Assembly (NCBI GenBank): GCA_934183705.1
Contig: CAKPSW010000015.1
Span: forward strand, 1-20,444
Length of the DNA: 20,444 nucleotides
Reading direction: 5' to 3'
Source of the DNA: an uncultured Bacilli bacterium
Lineage (GTDB): Bacteria; Bacillota_I; Bacilli_A; RF39; UBA660
A program made the position numbers and the translations under genes. A model generated the notes under the pieces. That model was given only the letters and a program-made list of their open reading frames with translations. It had not been told where the DNA came from and did no database searches. This document shows, one piece after another, positions 14,361-20,444 of the stretch. Position 1 is the first letter of the stretch; every line of letters starts with the position of its first letter.

Positions 14361-14386
14361 CGCTCTAAGACCTTAGGCTTAGAGCG
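14354..14386 (-). terminator. terminator of nth
   Basis: A perfect 9-bp stem CGCTCTAAG/CTTAGAGCG (14361-14369, 14378-14386) with an 8-nt loop, GC-rich at the base, is followed on the minus strand by TTATTTT. It lies 15 bp after the nth stop. Confidence 0.75.
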
Positions 14387-14400
14387 ATAATAAATAATAG

Positions 14401-15021
14401 TTATTTTTTATAATATTTACATATATCTTTTAATTTGCAATCAGCACATATTGGGTTTATTGCTTTACATTTATATCTTCCAAATAGTACTAGCTGATTA
14501 TGAACCTTATTTCTTTTGTTTTTTTTGATTTTTTTTGTTAGTTTCTTTTCTACTTCTAGAACATCATCTGTATCATTTGCTAGTCCTAGTCTTTTACTTA
14601 CTCTATTTACATGGGTGTCTACCGCTATAATGGGTTCATTATATATTACTGATAGAAAAACATTAATGGTTTTTCTTCCTACTCCAGGAAGGCTTTCTAA
14701 ATATTTTCTATCATTTGGTACTCTTAATTTGTTATCTTTTATTAGTCTATTTGCTATTTCTTTTATGTATATACTTTTCTTTTTATATGTACCTATGGGT
14801 TTTATTATTTTCTCGATATCTTTGATATCAGCATTTGCTATATCATATATGGTTTTATATTTGGTTAGTAATACTTTATTTACTTCGTTTACTCTTTTAT
14901 CTGTTGTTTGGGCACTCATTACTATCCCTAATAATAATTCATAGTCTTTAGTATAATTTAATTCACATATGGGATTTGGAAATAATTCATCTAGATATGT
15001 AGTTATTTTATTAATCATCAT
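14401..15021 (-). CDS. nth: endonuclease III (DNA glycosylase/AP lyase)
   Basis: The protein has 206 residues and removes oxidised pyrimidines from DNA. The helix-hairpin-helix LPGVGRKTIN (111-120) carries the catalytic Lys117, and VDTHVNR carries Asp135. The C-terminal 4Fe-4S site is complete: Cys185, Cys192, Cys195, Cys201 (C-x6-C-x2-C-x5-C). It overlaps the end of dnaD by 11 nt and has no strong ribosome site of its own, so it probably depends on translation of dnaD. ATG codons at 15021 and 15018 are both possible starts. The dnaD-nth order is conserved in Firmicutes. Confidence 0.96.
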   Translation of the reverse strand: MMINKITTYLDELFPNPICELNYTKDYELLLGIVMSAQTTDKRVNEVNKVLLTKYKTIYDIANADIKDIEKIIKPIGTYKKKSIYIKEIANRLIKDNKLRVPNDRKYLESLPGVGRKTINVFLSVIYNEPIIAVDTHVNRVSKRLGLANDTDDVLEVEKKLTKKIKKNKRNKVHNQLVLFGRYKCKAINPICADCKLKDICKYYKK

Positions 15022-15661
15022 TTAACCAATCATAGAAGAAGACGTCTTTTACTTCTTCTTTTTTGCTTTCTCTTGCTTTTATTTTAGCGGATTGTACTTC
15101 TTCTTTAGTTTTGTATCCTTTTTTTCGCCAGTTATATAGTATTGTTTCGATATATCTTAGGGATGTCACTCCATTATATATGGCTTCTTTTAGGGCTTCC
15201 ATTATTAATTCATGAGAGAAGTCATCATCTATCCAACCTTTTATTATTTGACATTCCATTGAAGATATTGGACGACCGAATTCATTTTCAAATGTAGTAA
15301 AGATATCTGTATTATCTAATGTTTTTTCTTTCTTATTATCTATTATTAGACCCATTATTTTTTTATATAGTAAGTCTAGTGATATGTATTCTTCGCTTTT
15401 GCCTTCTTTGTTTTTTTCTTTGGTTATTTCAATTATTTTCTTTTCGTCTAGGGCATTTATTATTTCCATAACCTTGAATTTATCCATACCTAATGGAGAG
15501 GATATTTCTTCGGGGTTATATACTATTTTATCTCCTTTATCTATTAAAAATATTAATATTATTAGTTCTTCTTCTTTTATTCCTAATCTTATATAGTATC
15601 TTAAGAGATATCTTGGTATGACTATTGGTTTTTCTTTTAGTAGTTTTTCTACGTTATCCAT
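15011..15661 (-). CDS. dnaD: DnaD replication-initiation/primosome protein
   Basis: The protein has 216 residues. The N-terminal winged-helix part (about 15-105) includes RYYIRLGIKEEELIILIFL and GMDKFKVMEIINALDEKKII. The C-terminal DnaD domain (about 128-195) has FGRPISSMECQIIKGWIDD and ends in the characteristic YIETILYNWRKKGY. In Bacillus DnaD helps load the replicative helicase at the origin and at stalled forks. AGGAGG lies 6 nt before the ATG. The start overlaps the end of the upstream YpmB-like gene by 8 nt and its own end overlaps nth, so the three form one unit. Confidence 0.93.
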   Translation of the reverse strand: MDNVEKLLKEKPIVIPRYLLRYYIRLGIKEEELIILIFLIDKGDKIVYNPEEISSPLGMDKFKVMEIINALDEKKIIEITKEKNKEGKSEEYISLDLLYKKIMGLIIDNKKEKTLDNTDIFTTFENEFGRPISSMECQIIKGWIDDDFSHELIMEALKEAIYNGVTSLRYIETILYNWRKKGYKTKEEVQSAKIKARESKKEEVKDVFFYDWLNDD

Positions 15662-16055
15662 TTTTTCCTCCTAATGATATTTGATATTCTAATTCTTCTG
15701 TTTCAACGTTATAGAAATTATATGTTAATTTTTCTTTTTCTTTTATTTTTTCTTCATAATATATATTTCCTCTTCGGTATGTTATATCTTTTGTGCTGTC
15801 TTTTATTTTGTTTTTATCTATACTATATACTTCTTCATAGTTTAAGTCTAATACTACTACTTTATCTTCTGCTATTATTATGTAATAGTTGTTGTCTTTG
15901 TTTAGATATTTTATATCTTTAATAGTGGTATTTTGATAGATATCTTTTATTAGTTTTTGTTTGTATTTGTTGTTTCTTTCGGTAGGATAGATATATATGA
16001 TTAGTACTGATATGAGTAATATTGTTAGTAATATTATTATGTATTTCTTTTTCAT
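15654..16055 (-). CDS. YpmB-like single-pass membrane protein
   Basis: The protein has 133 residues: one membrane segment (about 4-22, KYIIILLTILLISVLIIYIY), then a small extracytoplasmic alpha/beta domain with NNYYIIIAEDKVVVLDLNYE and a final LTYNFYNVETEELEYQI. This resembles the end of Bacillus YpmB, a PepSY-like protein of unknown role. Position supports the match: ypmB lies upstream of dnaD-nth in Bacillus. A GTG at 16064 is in frame but lies on the ribosome site; the ATG at 16055 has AAGGAAG 8 nt before it and is preferred. A good promoter precedes it. Confidence 0.65.
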   Translation of the reverse strand: MKKKYIIILLTILLISVLIIYIYPTERNNKYKQKLIKDIYQNTTIKDIKYLNKDNNYYIIIAEDKVVVLDLNYEEVYSIDKNKIKDSTKDITYRRGNIYYEEKIKEKEKLTYNFYNVETEELEYQISLGGKNG

Positions 16056-16077
16056 ATCTATCACTTCCTTTAGCCTT

Positions 16078-16106
16078 ATTATACTATGTTTTTTCTTTTT
16101 TGTGAA
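16078..16106 (-). promoter_or_regulatory. promoter of the YpmB-like gene-dnaD-nth operon
   Basis: On the minus strand TTCACA (16106-16101), 17 nt and a perfect TATAAT (16083-16078) lie at the 3' end of the upstream lipoprotein gene. The leader would be about 16 nt and contains the AAGGAAG ribosome site. Confidence 0.65.
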
Positions 16107-16680
16107 TAGTTTTTCCTCTTATTTTATCTGCTTTGACGATATAGTTGTCTTCTTTTAAGGTGAGAGTTAGATATGATGATGGATCTATAGTATATGTATC
16201 TATCCAAACTAATGATAAGTGATAGAGAAATTTATAGTTGAAGGTGGTATAGCTATCATAGAATAGTATTTCTATATTGTTATTTAGGGTTATATAAAAG
16301 TCTTTATCTATATTGTATAGGTATATGAAATTACAGTTTTTATAGTTATCTTTATCAATATCTTTAATATAAATACAGAAGTTATAGTTATCTAACATTA
16401 TTTCTATTTTATCGTTTTTTTTAATTTGGATATTATTTATGGTTATTTCTTTATCTATGTCTTTTAGGTTTATATAATAGTCTCTATAGATATCTTCTTT
16501 ATTGTTATCTAAAGACAAGAGATAATATATATTGTCTTTATTTATTAGTAGGCTAGTTGTTTTGTTTTTGATAAATCTTATGGAGTTTTCTTCTAGATAG
16601 TTATAGTCTTCACTCATTTTTTGATATTTGGAACATGATGGTAATAGTATTAATAGTAGTAATAAATATATTTTTTTCAT
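16084..16680 (-). CDS. putative lipoprotein of unknown function
   Basis: The protein has 198 residues and I do not recognise the family. It starts with a short lipoprotein-type signal, MKKIYLLLLLILLPSC, with the candidate lipidated Cys16; the -2 residue is Pro, which is not ideal. The rest is rich in Asp, Asn, Ile, Tyr and Lys with alternating beta-like segments (YYINLKDIDKEITINNIQIK, FNYKFLYHLSLVWIDTYTID). No ribosome site precedes the ATG and the cca terminator ends only about 25 nt upstream. A CATAAT at -13 to -8 could drive a leaderless transcript. It lies between cca and the YpmB-like gene, 28 nt before the latter's chosen ATG. Confidence 0.65.
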   Translation of the reverse strand: MKKIYLLLLLILLPSCSKYQKMSEDYNYLEENSIRFIKNKTTSLLINKDNIYYLLSLDNNKEDIYRDYYINLKDIDKEITINNIQIKKNDKIEIMLDNYNFCIYIKDIDKDNYKNCNFIYLYNIDKDFYITLNNNIEILFYDSYTTFNYKFLYHLSLVWIDTYTIDPSSYLTLTLKEDNYIVKADKIRGKTIHKKEKT

Positions 16681-16704
16681 ACTAATTATTATGTTATTTA
16701 GGGA

Positions 16705-16742
16705 TTAAAAATACTAGATAATTAGTTATAGTTATCTAGTAT
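16705..16742 (-). terminator. terminator of cca
   Basis: A perfect 11-bp inverted repeat (16711-16721, 16732-16742) has a 10-nt loop that holds the cca stop codon (16722-16724); on the minus strand it leads directly into TTTTTAAT. It is also the only DNA between cca and the start region of the next gene. Confidence 0.75.
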
Positions 16743-17813
16743 GTATTTTTTTATATCTTCATAGTTGTTTTTTAGTTTGTTATCTATTATTTTTCTTTCA
16801 ATATCATTTATTATTTCTTTTATATATGGTCCTTCTTTTTTGTTTAGGATATTTGCAATATCGTTTCCTTTTATTTGGATATCTTTTGGAGATGTTATAG
16901 CAAGACGTGAGTATGCAGTGGTTATTTTTCGTTTGGATATATTTTTTATTTCACCATATACACTAGAGAGATATGGGCCATACTTATATAGTAAGTAGTT
17001 ATCTAAATTATCGTATTCTAATAATTCTCTAAGTAATTTCATTTCTTCTTTTTCTAGTTTGGTAAATGGATAGATATCGTCTACTTCTAGTTGACACCAT
17101 AGGCCTATTATGTCGTTACATATTTTTATATTTGGTAGTTTATTTATATCTAAGGCATTAGTTAGGTTTAATTCTATTAGTAGTTTTATTCCTTTTTCTT
17201 TATTTGGTGAGAGGAATATTTTGTCTAGTTCTTCTTTTTTTCTATTCATTGATAGGTTTTTTAGTAGATAACTGTATTTTGTTAAGTAGTGTTTTGTTTT
17301 TGGTTCTATTTGAAAGTCTAGTATAGTGGCAAATCTTATACATCTTAGGATTCTAAGGGAATCTTCTTTTATTCTATATCTTGGATTTCCTACGGTTCTT
17401 AGGATGTGACTGGTTAAATCTGATTTTATGGATAGGATATCTAGTATTTGTCCTTTGCTATTCATACATAGGGTATTAATTGTGAAGTCTCTTCTTAGCA
17501 AGTCTTTTTTTATATTTTTGATGTATTTTATTTTTACTGGTATTCTATTTTTTTCGTATTTTATTTCTTTTCTAAAGGTAGTTACATCATATTTATATCC
17601 TTTATAAGTTATTACTACACTTCCATATTCTATATCGGATATTTTTACGTTTTCGAATATTTGTAATATTTCTTTGGGAGTAGCTGATGTACATATATCT
17701 ATATCGTTTGTTTTTCTACCTAAAATGGTATCTCGTACATAACCTCCTACGATATAAGCTGAGTGATTATTATCTTCTAATTTTTTTAGTATTTCAAAGG
17801 CTTTTTCTTTCAT
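16722..17813 (-). CDS. cca: CCA-adding tRNA nucleotidyltransferase
   Basis: The protein has 363 residues and adds or repairs the 3' CCA of tRNAs (class II nucleotidyltransferase). The motifs are in order: GGYVRD (23-28), the metal-binding DID (Asp37, Asp39) with ICTSATP, RRDFTIN (107-113) and EDSLRILRCIRFA (150-162), whose Asp and Arg read the incoming nucleotide. The C-terminal tRNA-binding half is shorter than in Bacillus (about 397 residues in total there). GGAGGG lies 3 nt before the ATG. It has its own promoter overlapping the thrS terminator. Confidence 0.95.
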   Translation of the reverse strand: MKEKAFEILKKLEDNNHSAYIVGGYVRDTILGRKTNDIDICTSATPKEILQIFENVKISDIEYGSVVITYKGYKYDVTTFRKEIKYEKNRIPVKIKYIKNIKKDLLRRDFTINTLCMNSKGQILDILSIKSDLTSHILRTVGNPRYRIKEDSLRILRCIRFATILDFQIEPKTKHYLTKYSYLLKNLSMNRKKEELDKIFLSPNKEKGIKLLIELNLTNALDINKLPNIKICNDIIGLWCQLEVDDIYPFTKLEKEEMKLLRELLEYDNLDNYLLYKYGPYLSSVYGEIKNISKRKITTAYSRLAITSPKDIQIKGNDIANILNKKEGPYIKEIINDIERKIIDNKLKNNYEDIKKYILDNYN

Positions 17814-17828
17814 GTTCCCTCCATTAAT

Positions 17829-17857
17829 ATTATAGCAAATAGGAAAGAAAAATGCAA
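17829..17857 (-). promoter_or_regulatory. promoter of cca
   Basis: On the minus strand TTGCAT (17857-17852), 17 nt and a perfect TATAAT (17834-17829). The -35 box lies in the 3' arm and T-tract border of the thrS terminator. The start would be near 17822, at the edge of the ribosome site. Confidence 0.65.
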
Positions 17858-17879
17858 AGTATGCTTAAATACTTTACAT
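17845..17879 (-). terminator. terminator of thrS
   Basis: An 11-bp stem (17869-17879 with 17852-17862, one U-G pair) has a 6-nt loop; the minus strand then runs into TTTTTC. It begins 22 bp after the thrS stop. Confidence 0.85.
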
Positions 17880-17900
17880 TTTTTGTTTGTAATGTTATCT

Positions 17901-19637
17901 TTATTTATATTCTTTGATTTGATTTGTTATTTTATTTATGAATTCTTCTAGAGGAAGTGTTACTGTTTCTTCTTTACCATATTTGCGGTATGTTATGGTA
18001 CTTTTATCTCTTTCGTTATTTCCTAGAACTAGGGTATATGGTATTTTTTTTGTTTGTGATTCTCTTATTTTATATCCTAGTTTTTCATCTCTCATATCTA
18101 ATTCTACTCTTAAGTTGTTTTCTCTTAGGGTATCTAATACTTTATTGGCATATTCTAGGTGATATTCATTGTTTACTGGTATAACGTTTATTTGCACTGG
18201 TGATAACCATAGTGGAAAGGCACCTGCATAATGTTCAATTAGTATACCAATAAATCTTTCTATTGATCCATATATAACTCTATGAAGCATTACCGGTCTC
18301 TTTTTAGAACCATCTTTGTCTACATAAGTTAAATCAAATCTTTCTGGTAAATTCATATCTAATTGTATTGTTCCACATTGCCATACTCTTCCTAAAGAAT
18401 CTCTTATATGAAAATCTAGTTTAGGTCCGTAGAAGGCTCCGTCTCCTTCATTTATTTTGCAGTCATGACCTGCCTTATGACAAGCATCTTCAAGAGCTCT
18501 CTCTGATTTATTCCAAATATTTAAATCACCTATATATTTTTCCTCTGGTCTTGTTGATAATTCAATATCATAACTTAAATTAAATACAGCATACATTCTA
18601 TCTATAAAATTAATTAATCTAATTACTTCTTCCTCTATTTGATCTTCTCTCATAAATATATGAGCATCATCTTGTGTAAATGTTCTAACTCTAAATAAAC
18701 CATTTAAAGCTCCACTAGCTTCATGTCTATGTACTTGTCCTAGTTCTCCTATTCTTAAAGGTAAATCTTTATAAGAATGTAGATAATTTTTATATACAAG
18801 CATTCCACCAGGACAATTCATTGGTTTAATAGCAAATGTTTTATCATCTATTTCACTAGTATACATATTCTCTCTATAGTTATACCAATGACCAGATAAT
18901 TCCCATAACTCTTTATTTAACATAATAGGTGTTTTTATAAATTCATAACCCTCTTTAGTATGTTCTTTATACCAAAAATTTTCTAATTCCTTGCGAATAA
19001 TCATACCTTTAGGTAAAAAGAATGGGAAACCAGGGCCATATTCACTTATCATAAATAATTCTAACTCTTTTCCTAGTTTTTTATGATCTCTCTTCTTAGC
19101 TTCTTCAAGGAAATTTAAATGTTCGTTTAGTTCTTCTTCGCTTCTAAAACATACTCCATATATTCTCTGAAGCATTTTGTTATTAGAATCACCTTTCCAA
19201 TAGGCTCCACTTACCTTAAGTAACTTAAAGTATTTTAATTCTTTAACAGTCTCTACATGTGGTCCTCTACATAAATCTGTAAAATCTCCTTGTGTATACA
19301 TACTAATTATAGTATTATCTTCATCCATTCTATTGATTAAATCTATTTTATATGGATCATCATGAAACATATCTAATGCTTCTTCTTTACTAATTTCATG
19401 TCTTACTATTCTTTTTCCATCTTTGGATATTTTTTTCATTTCTTTTTCTATTTTTGGTAAGTCTTCTTCTGTTAAAGTAATATCTCCTAAATCGATATCA
19501 TAATAGAAACCTTCCTCTATGACTGGGCCTACCCAAAATTTTGCATTTGGATATAGGTGTTTTACTGCTTGAGCAAGTAAGTGGGCACATGAGTGATTTA
19601 GTTTATTTAATTCTTCATTTTCTTTAATATTTATCAT
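17901..19637 (-). CDS. thrS: threonyl-tRNA synthetase lacking the TGS domain
   Basis: The protein has 578 residues and charges tRNA-Thr. It begins almost directly with the editing domain: HSCAH (His15, His19) and DLCRGPH (Cys123, His127). The catalytic core has zinc ligands Cys275 (NCPGG), His326 and His452, motif 2 around FRVRTFTQDD (315-324) and motif 3 GSIERFIG. Each zinc ligand lies exactly 59 positions before its counterpart in E. coli ThrS (334, 385, 511), which is the size of the missing N-terminal TGS domain. The start overlaps the upstream small ORF by 14 nt. It is controlled by a T-box leader. Base composition changes inside the gene near 18180-18240 and again near 19400. Confidence 0.96.
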   Translation of the reverse strand: MINIKENEELNKLNHSCAHLLAQAVKHLYPNAKFWVGPVIEEGFYYDIDLGDITLTEEDLPKIEKEMKKISKDGKRIVRHEISKEEALDMFHDDPYKIDLINRMDEDNTIISMYTQGDFTDLCRGPHVETVKELKYFKLLKVSGAYWKGDSNNKMLQRIYGVCFRSEEELNEHLNFLEEAKKRDHKKLGKELELFMISEYGPGFPFFLPKGMIIRKELENFWYKEHTKEGYEFIKTPIMLNKELWELSGHWYNYRENMYTSEIDDKTFAIKPMNCPGGMLVYKNYLHSYKDLPLRIGELGQVHRHEASGALNGLFRVRTFTQDDAHIFMREDQIEEEVIRLINFIDRMYAVFNLSYDIELSTRPEEKYIGDLNIWNKSERALEDACHKAGHDCKINEGDGAFYGPKLDFHIRDSLGRVWQCGTIQLDMNLPERFDLTYVDKDGSKKRPVMLHRVIYGSIERFIGILIEHYAGAFPLWLSPVQINVIPVNNEYHLEYANKVLDTLRENNLRVELDMRDEKLGYKIRESQTKKIPYTLVLGNNERDKSTITYRKYGKEETVTLPLEEFINKITNQIKEYK

Positions 19638-19941
19638 TTGTTATCAATCCTCTCTTTTCTTTTGATTTCTTTTTTATTTTTGTTTTGGTTTCTTTCTTAT
19701 ATTTTTTGTATTCTCTTAAATATCCATTCCCTTTTCGATCATAGTAGTGAGTATTATTTACGTAGATGTTATTTTTATCATTTATTATGCCATCTATTAC
19801 TCTTATGCTATGTTCATCTATTTTTAATTCTTCTCTTAAGTTTAGTAGCTCACTTAGACTTAATTTTGATACGTCTATGTGCCATTTTTCTTTGTTTTTT
19901 CTTTTTTCTACCATAACTGGTACGAATCCTTCTTCTTTCAT
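19624..19941 (-). CDS. small basic protein encoded between T-box and thrS, unknown function
   Basis: The protein has 105 residues and I do not recognise the family. The first part is mixed (KEEGFVPVMVEKRKNKEK, then a helix SKLSLSELLNLREELKID), the middle has NNTHYYDRKGNGYLREY, and the last 28 residues are very Lys-rich (KKYKKETKTKIKKKSKEKRG), suggesting nucleic-acid contact. There is no signal or membrane segment. GGAAGG lies 5 nt before the ATG. It is the first gene after the T-box and overlaps thrS by 14 nt, so it is made when tRNA-Thr is uncharged. It does not resemble a TGS domain. A real gene is likely from the ribosome site and coupling. Confidence 0.75.
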   Translation of the reverse strand: MKEEGFVPVMVEKRKNKEKWHIDVSKLSLSELLNLREELKIDEHSIRVIDGIINDKNNIYVNNTHYYDRKGNGYLREYKKYKKETKTKIKKKSKEKRGLITNDKY

Positions 19942-19961
19942 ATTAACCTTCCTTTTTAATT

Positions 19962-20167
19962 AAAAAAGACCAAATATTAAGGAGAGAATACATCTCGGTA
20001 CCATCCTTATTTGGTCTTAATTTTGATAACGGCTACTCGCCGGCGTTCAGTTTCCTGTGCACTCAAAGGTAGTAATTATATACTTTTATTATTAGCTTAC
20101 AGCAACCGCTAACTCTCTTTGAATAAATGGTATATAATCGTGTCCTTCTCTTCGCTTTTTTTAATAT
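19962..20167 (-). promoter_or_regulatory. threonine T-box riboswitch leader
   Basis: The minus-strand leader holds the conserved T-box sequence AAGGATGGTACCG (20008-19996) followed by a GAGA/TCTC antiterminator helix. A terminator has perfect 10-bp arms (20009-20018 with 19966-19975) and a T-tract ending near 19962. Stem I contains the run ACTACC near 20072, both triplets being Thr codons, so the specifier is probably ACC or ACT, in accord with thrS downstream. Uncharged tRNA-Thr should favour the antiterminator and turn on the small ORF and thrS. Confidence 0.92.
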
Positions 20168-20173
20168 AAATAT

Positions 20174-20202
20174 ATTATAGGCTTTATTTTTTTCTTTGTC
20201 AA
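20174..20202 (-). promoter_or_regulatory. consensus promoter of the T-box/thrS operon
   Basis: On the minus strand a perfect TTGACA (20202-20197), 17 nt and a perfect TATAAT (20179-20174). It is the best promoter in the window, as expected for a unit regulated after initiation. Confidence 0.9.
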
Positions 20203-20222
20203 TAGTTTTTTGGTTATTGTTT

Positions 20223-20280
20223 ATGCTACTTAAGTCTTGGTCTTAAGGGGTATGCTAGAGTCTTGATGTCTCTAACATAA
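20223..20280. repeat. two tandem hairpin units after the response-regulator gene
   Basis: Units 20223-20250 and 20251-20280 both run TATGCTA, then AGTCTTG, then TCT and TAA, so they are diverged copies. Each folds: CTTAAG arms at 20229-20234 and 20242-20247 with a 7-nt loop, and 9-bp arms at 20252-20260 and 20270-20278 (one G-T pair) with a 9-nt loop. No clear T-tract follows on the minus strand, so they are imperfect candidates for a terminator. Confidence 0.6.
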
Positions 20281-20300
20281 ATTTTTGGTTAGTATTTTTG

Positions 20301-20444
20301 TTATCTTACTAAAATGTTTATTTTTTCTATTAAAGTATTTTTGTCTATTGGTTTTAGAATGTAGTCGTCAAAATTGTTTTCTTTATATTCTTCAGTATAT
20401 TCTATATTATTGTTTTTTGTTAGAAGTAGTACTTTGGTATTGAA
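20301..20444 (-). CDS. response-regulator receiver domain, C-terminal end (rest outside window)
   Basis: The last 47 residues of a protein enter from the right edge: VLLLTKNNN, then NNFDDYILKPIDKNTLIEKI, then a TAA. This is the end of a CheY-like receiver domain, with the switch Thr in LLLT and the conserved Lys-Pro of DDYILKP. The phospho-acceptor Asp lies outside the window. The domain is the last in its protein, so this may be a stand-alone receiver or the tail of a hybrid kinase; the window cannot decide. Confidence 0.75.
   Translation of the reverse strand, partial: FNTKVLLLTKNNNIEYTEEYKENNFDDYILKPIDKNTLIEKINILVR

Noticed and set aside
19624..19941. The small ORF before thrS as a detached TGS domain
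   Set aside because: It has no TGS-like beta-grasp pattern and ends in a long Lys-rich tail; only position suggests the idea.
1..20444. Mollicute code with TGA as Trp
   Set aside because: All Trp codons seen are TGG, and TGA ends the hydrolase and the cysteine desulfurase genes.

Overview
The window comes from a very AT-rich bacterium (G+C around a quarter by eye) of the Bacillota/Mycoplasmatota type. The supporting signs are strong AGGAGG-type ribosome sites, RecU, DnaD, a T-box leader, a lipobox lipoprotein of YdcC type, a class B-like sortase and an MdoB/LTA-synthase-like enzyme. TGG is the only Trp codon seen and TGA is used as a stop (positions 709-711 and 1459-1461), so the standard bacterial code applies. 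An uncultured gut Bacilli lineage is a reasonable guess, but the sequence does not prove it. No rRNA, tRNA, CRISPR array, transposase or integrase was found.

Layout. 1-2583: the 3' part of an alpha/beta hydrolase converges on a two-gene unit, cysteine desulfurase then sortase. 2671-3533: a lone SAM methyltransferase. 3534-4464: about 0.9 kb with no intact gene, holding the broken remains of a BRO/DinD-like phage-type gene with a piece of a DUF1016 (YhcG-type) nuclease gene inside it. A perfect 45-bp direct repeat flanks this stretch, and one copy is the 3' end plus terminator of the neighbouring lipoprotein gene. 4486-5948: that lipoprotein and a divergent DUF378 membrane protein. 6032-9692: recU-ponA, overlapping by 4 nt, the usual Firmicutes pair. 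9700-13057: an MdoB/LtaS-like transferase and asnB. 13144-13455: a second relic, in which a KilA-N piece is joined to a BRO/DinD piece. 13480-14301: a radical SAM/SPASM gene cut by one in-frame TAA. 14401-17813: nth, dnaD, a YpmB-like gene, a lipoprotein and cca, all on the minus strand and matching in reduced form the cca...ypmB...dnaD-nth block of Bacillus. 17901-20202: thrS lacking its TGS domain, a small basic ORF before it, and a threonine T-box leader with a consensus promoter. 20301-20444: the end of a response-regulator receiver domain.

How the genes work together. Cell-wall and envelope functions dominate (PBP1, sortase, MdoB/LtaS-like enzyme, three membrane or lipoproteins), next to DNA replication and repair (RecU, DnaD, Nth) and tRNA functions (Cca, ThrS). 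Intergenic space is minimal: several stop codons lie inside the terminator hairpins, and many predicted transcripts would start just before the Shine-Dalgarno.

I see no complete new defence or mobile system. The points most worth checking are the repeat-bounded BRO relic, the KilA-N/BRO chimera with its 32-bp palindrome, the TAA inside the SPASM domain, the Arg-to-Lys change in the sortase, the T-box/small ORF/TGS-less thrS unit, and the patchy strand composition inside thrS and asnB.
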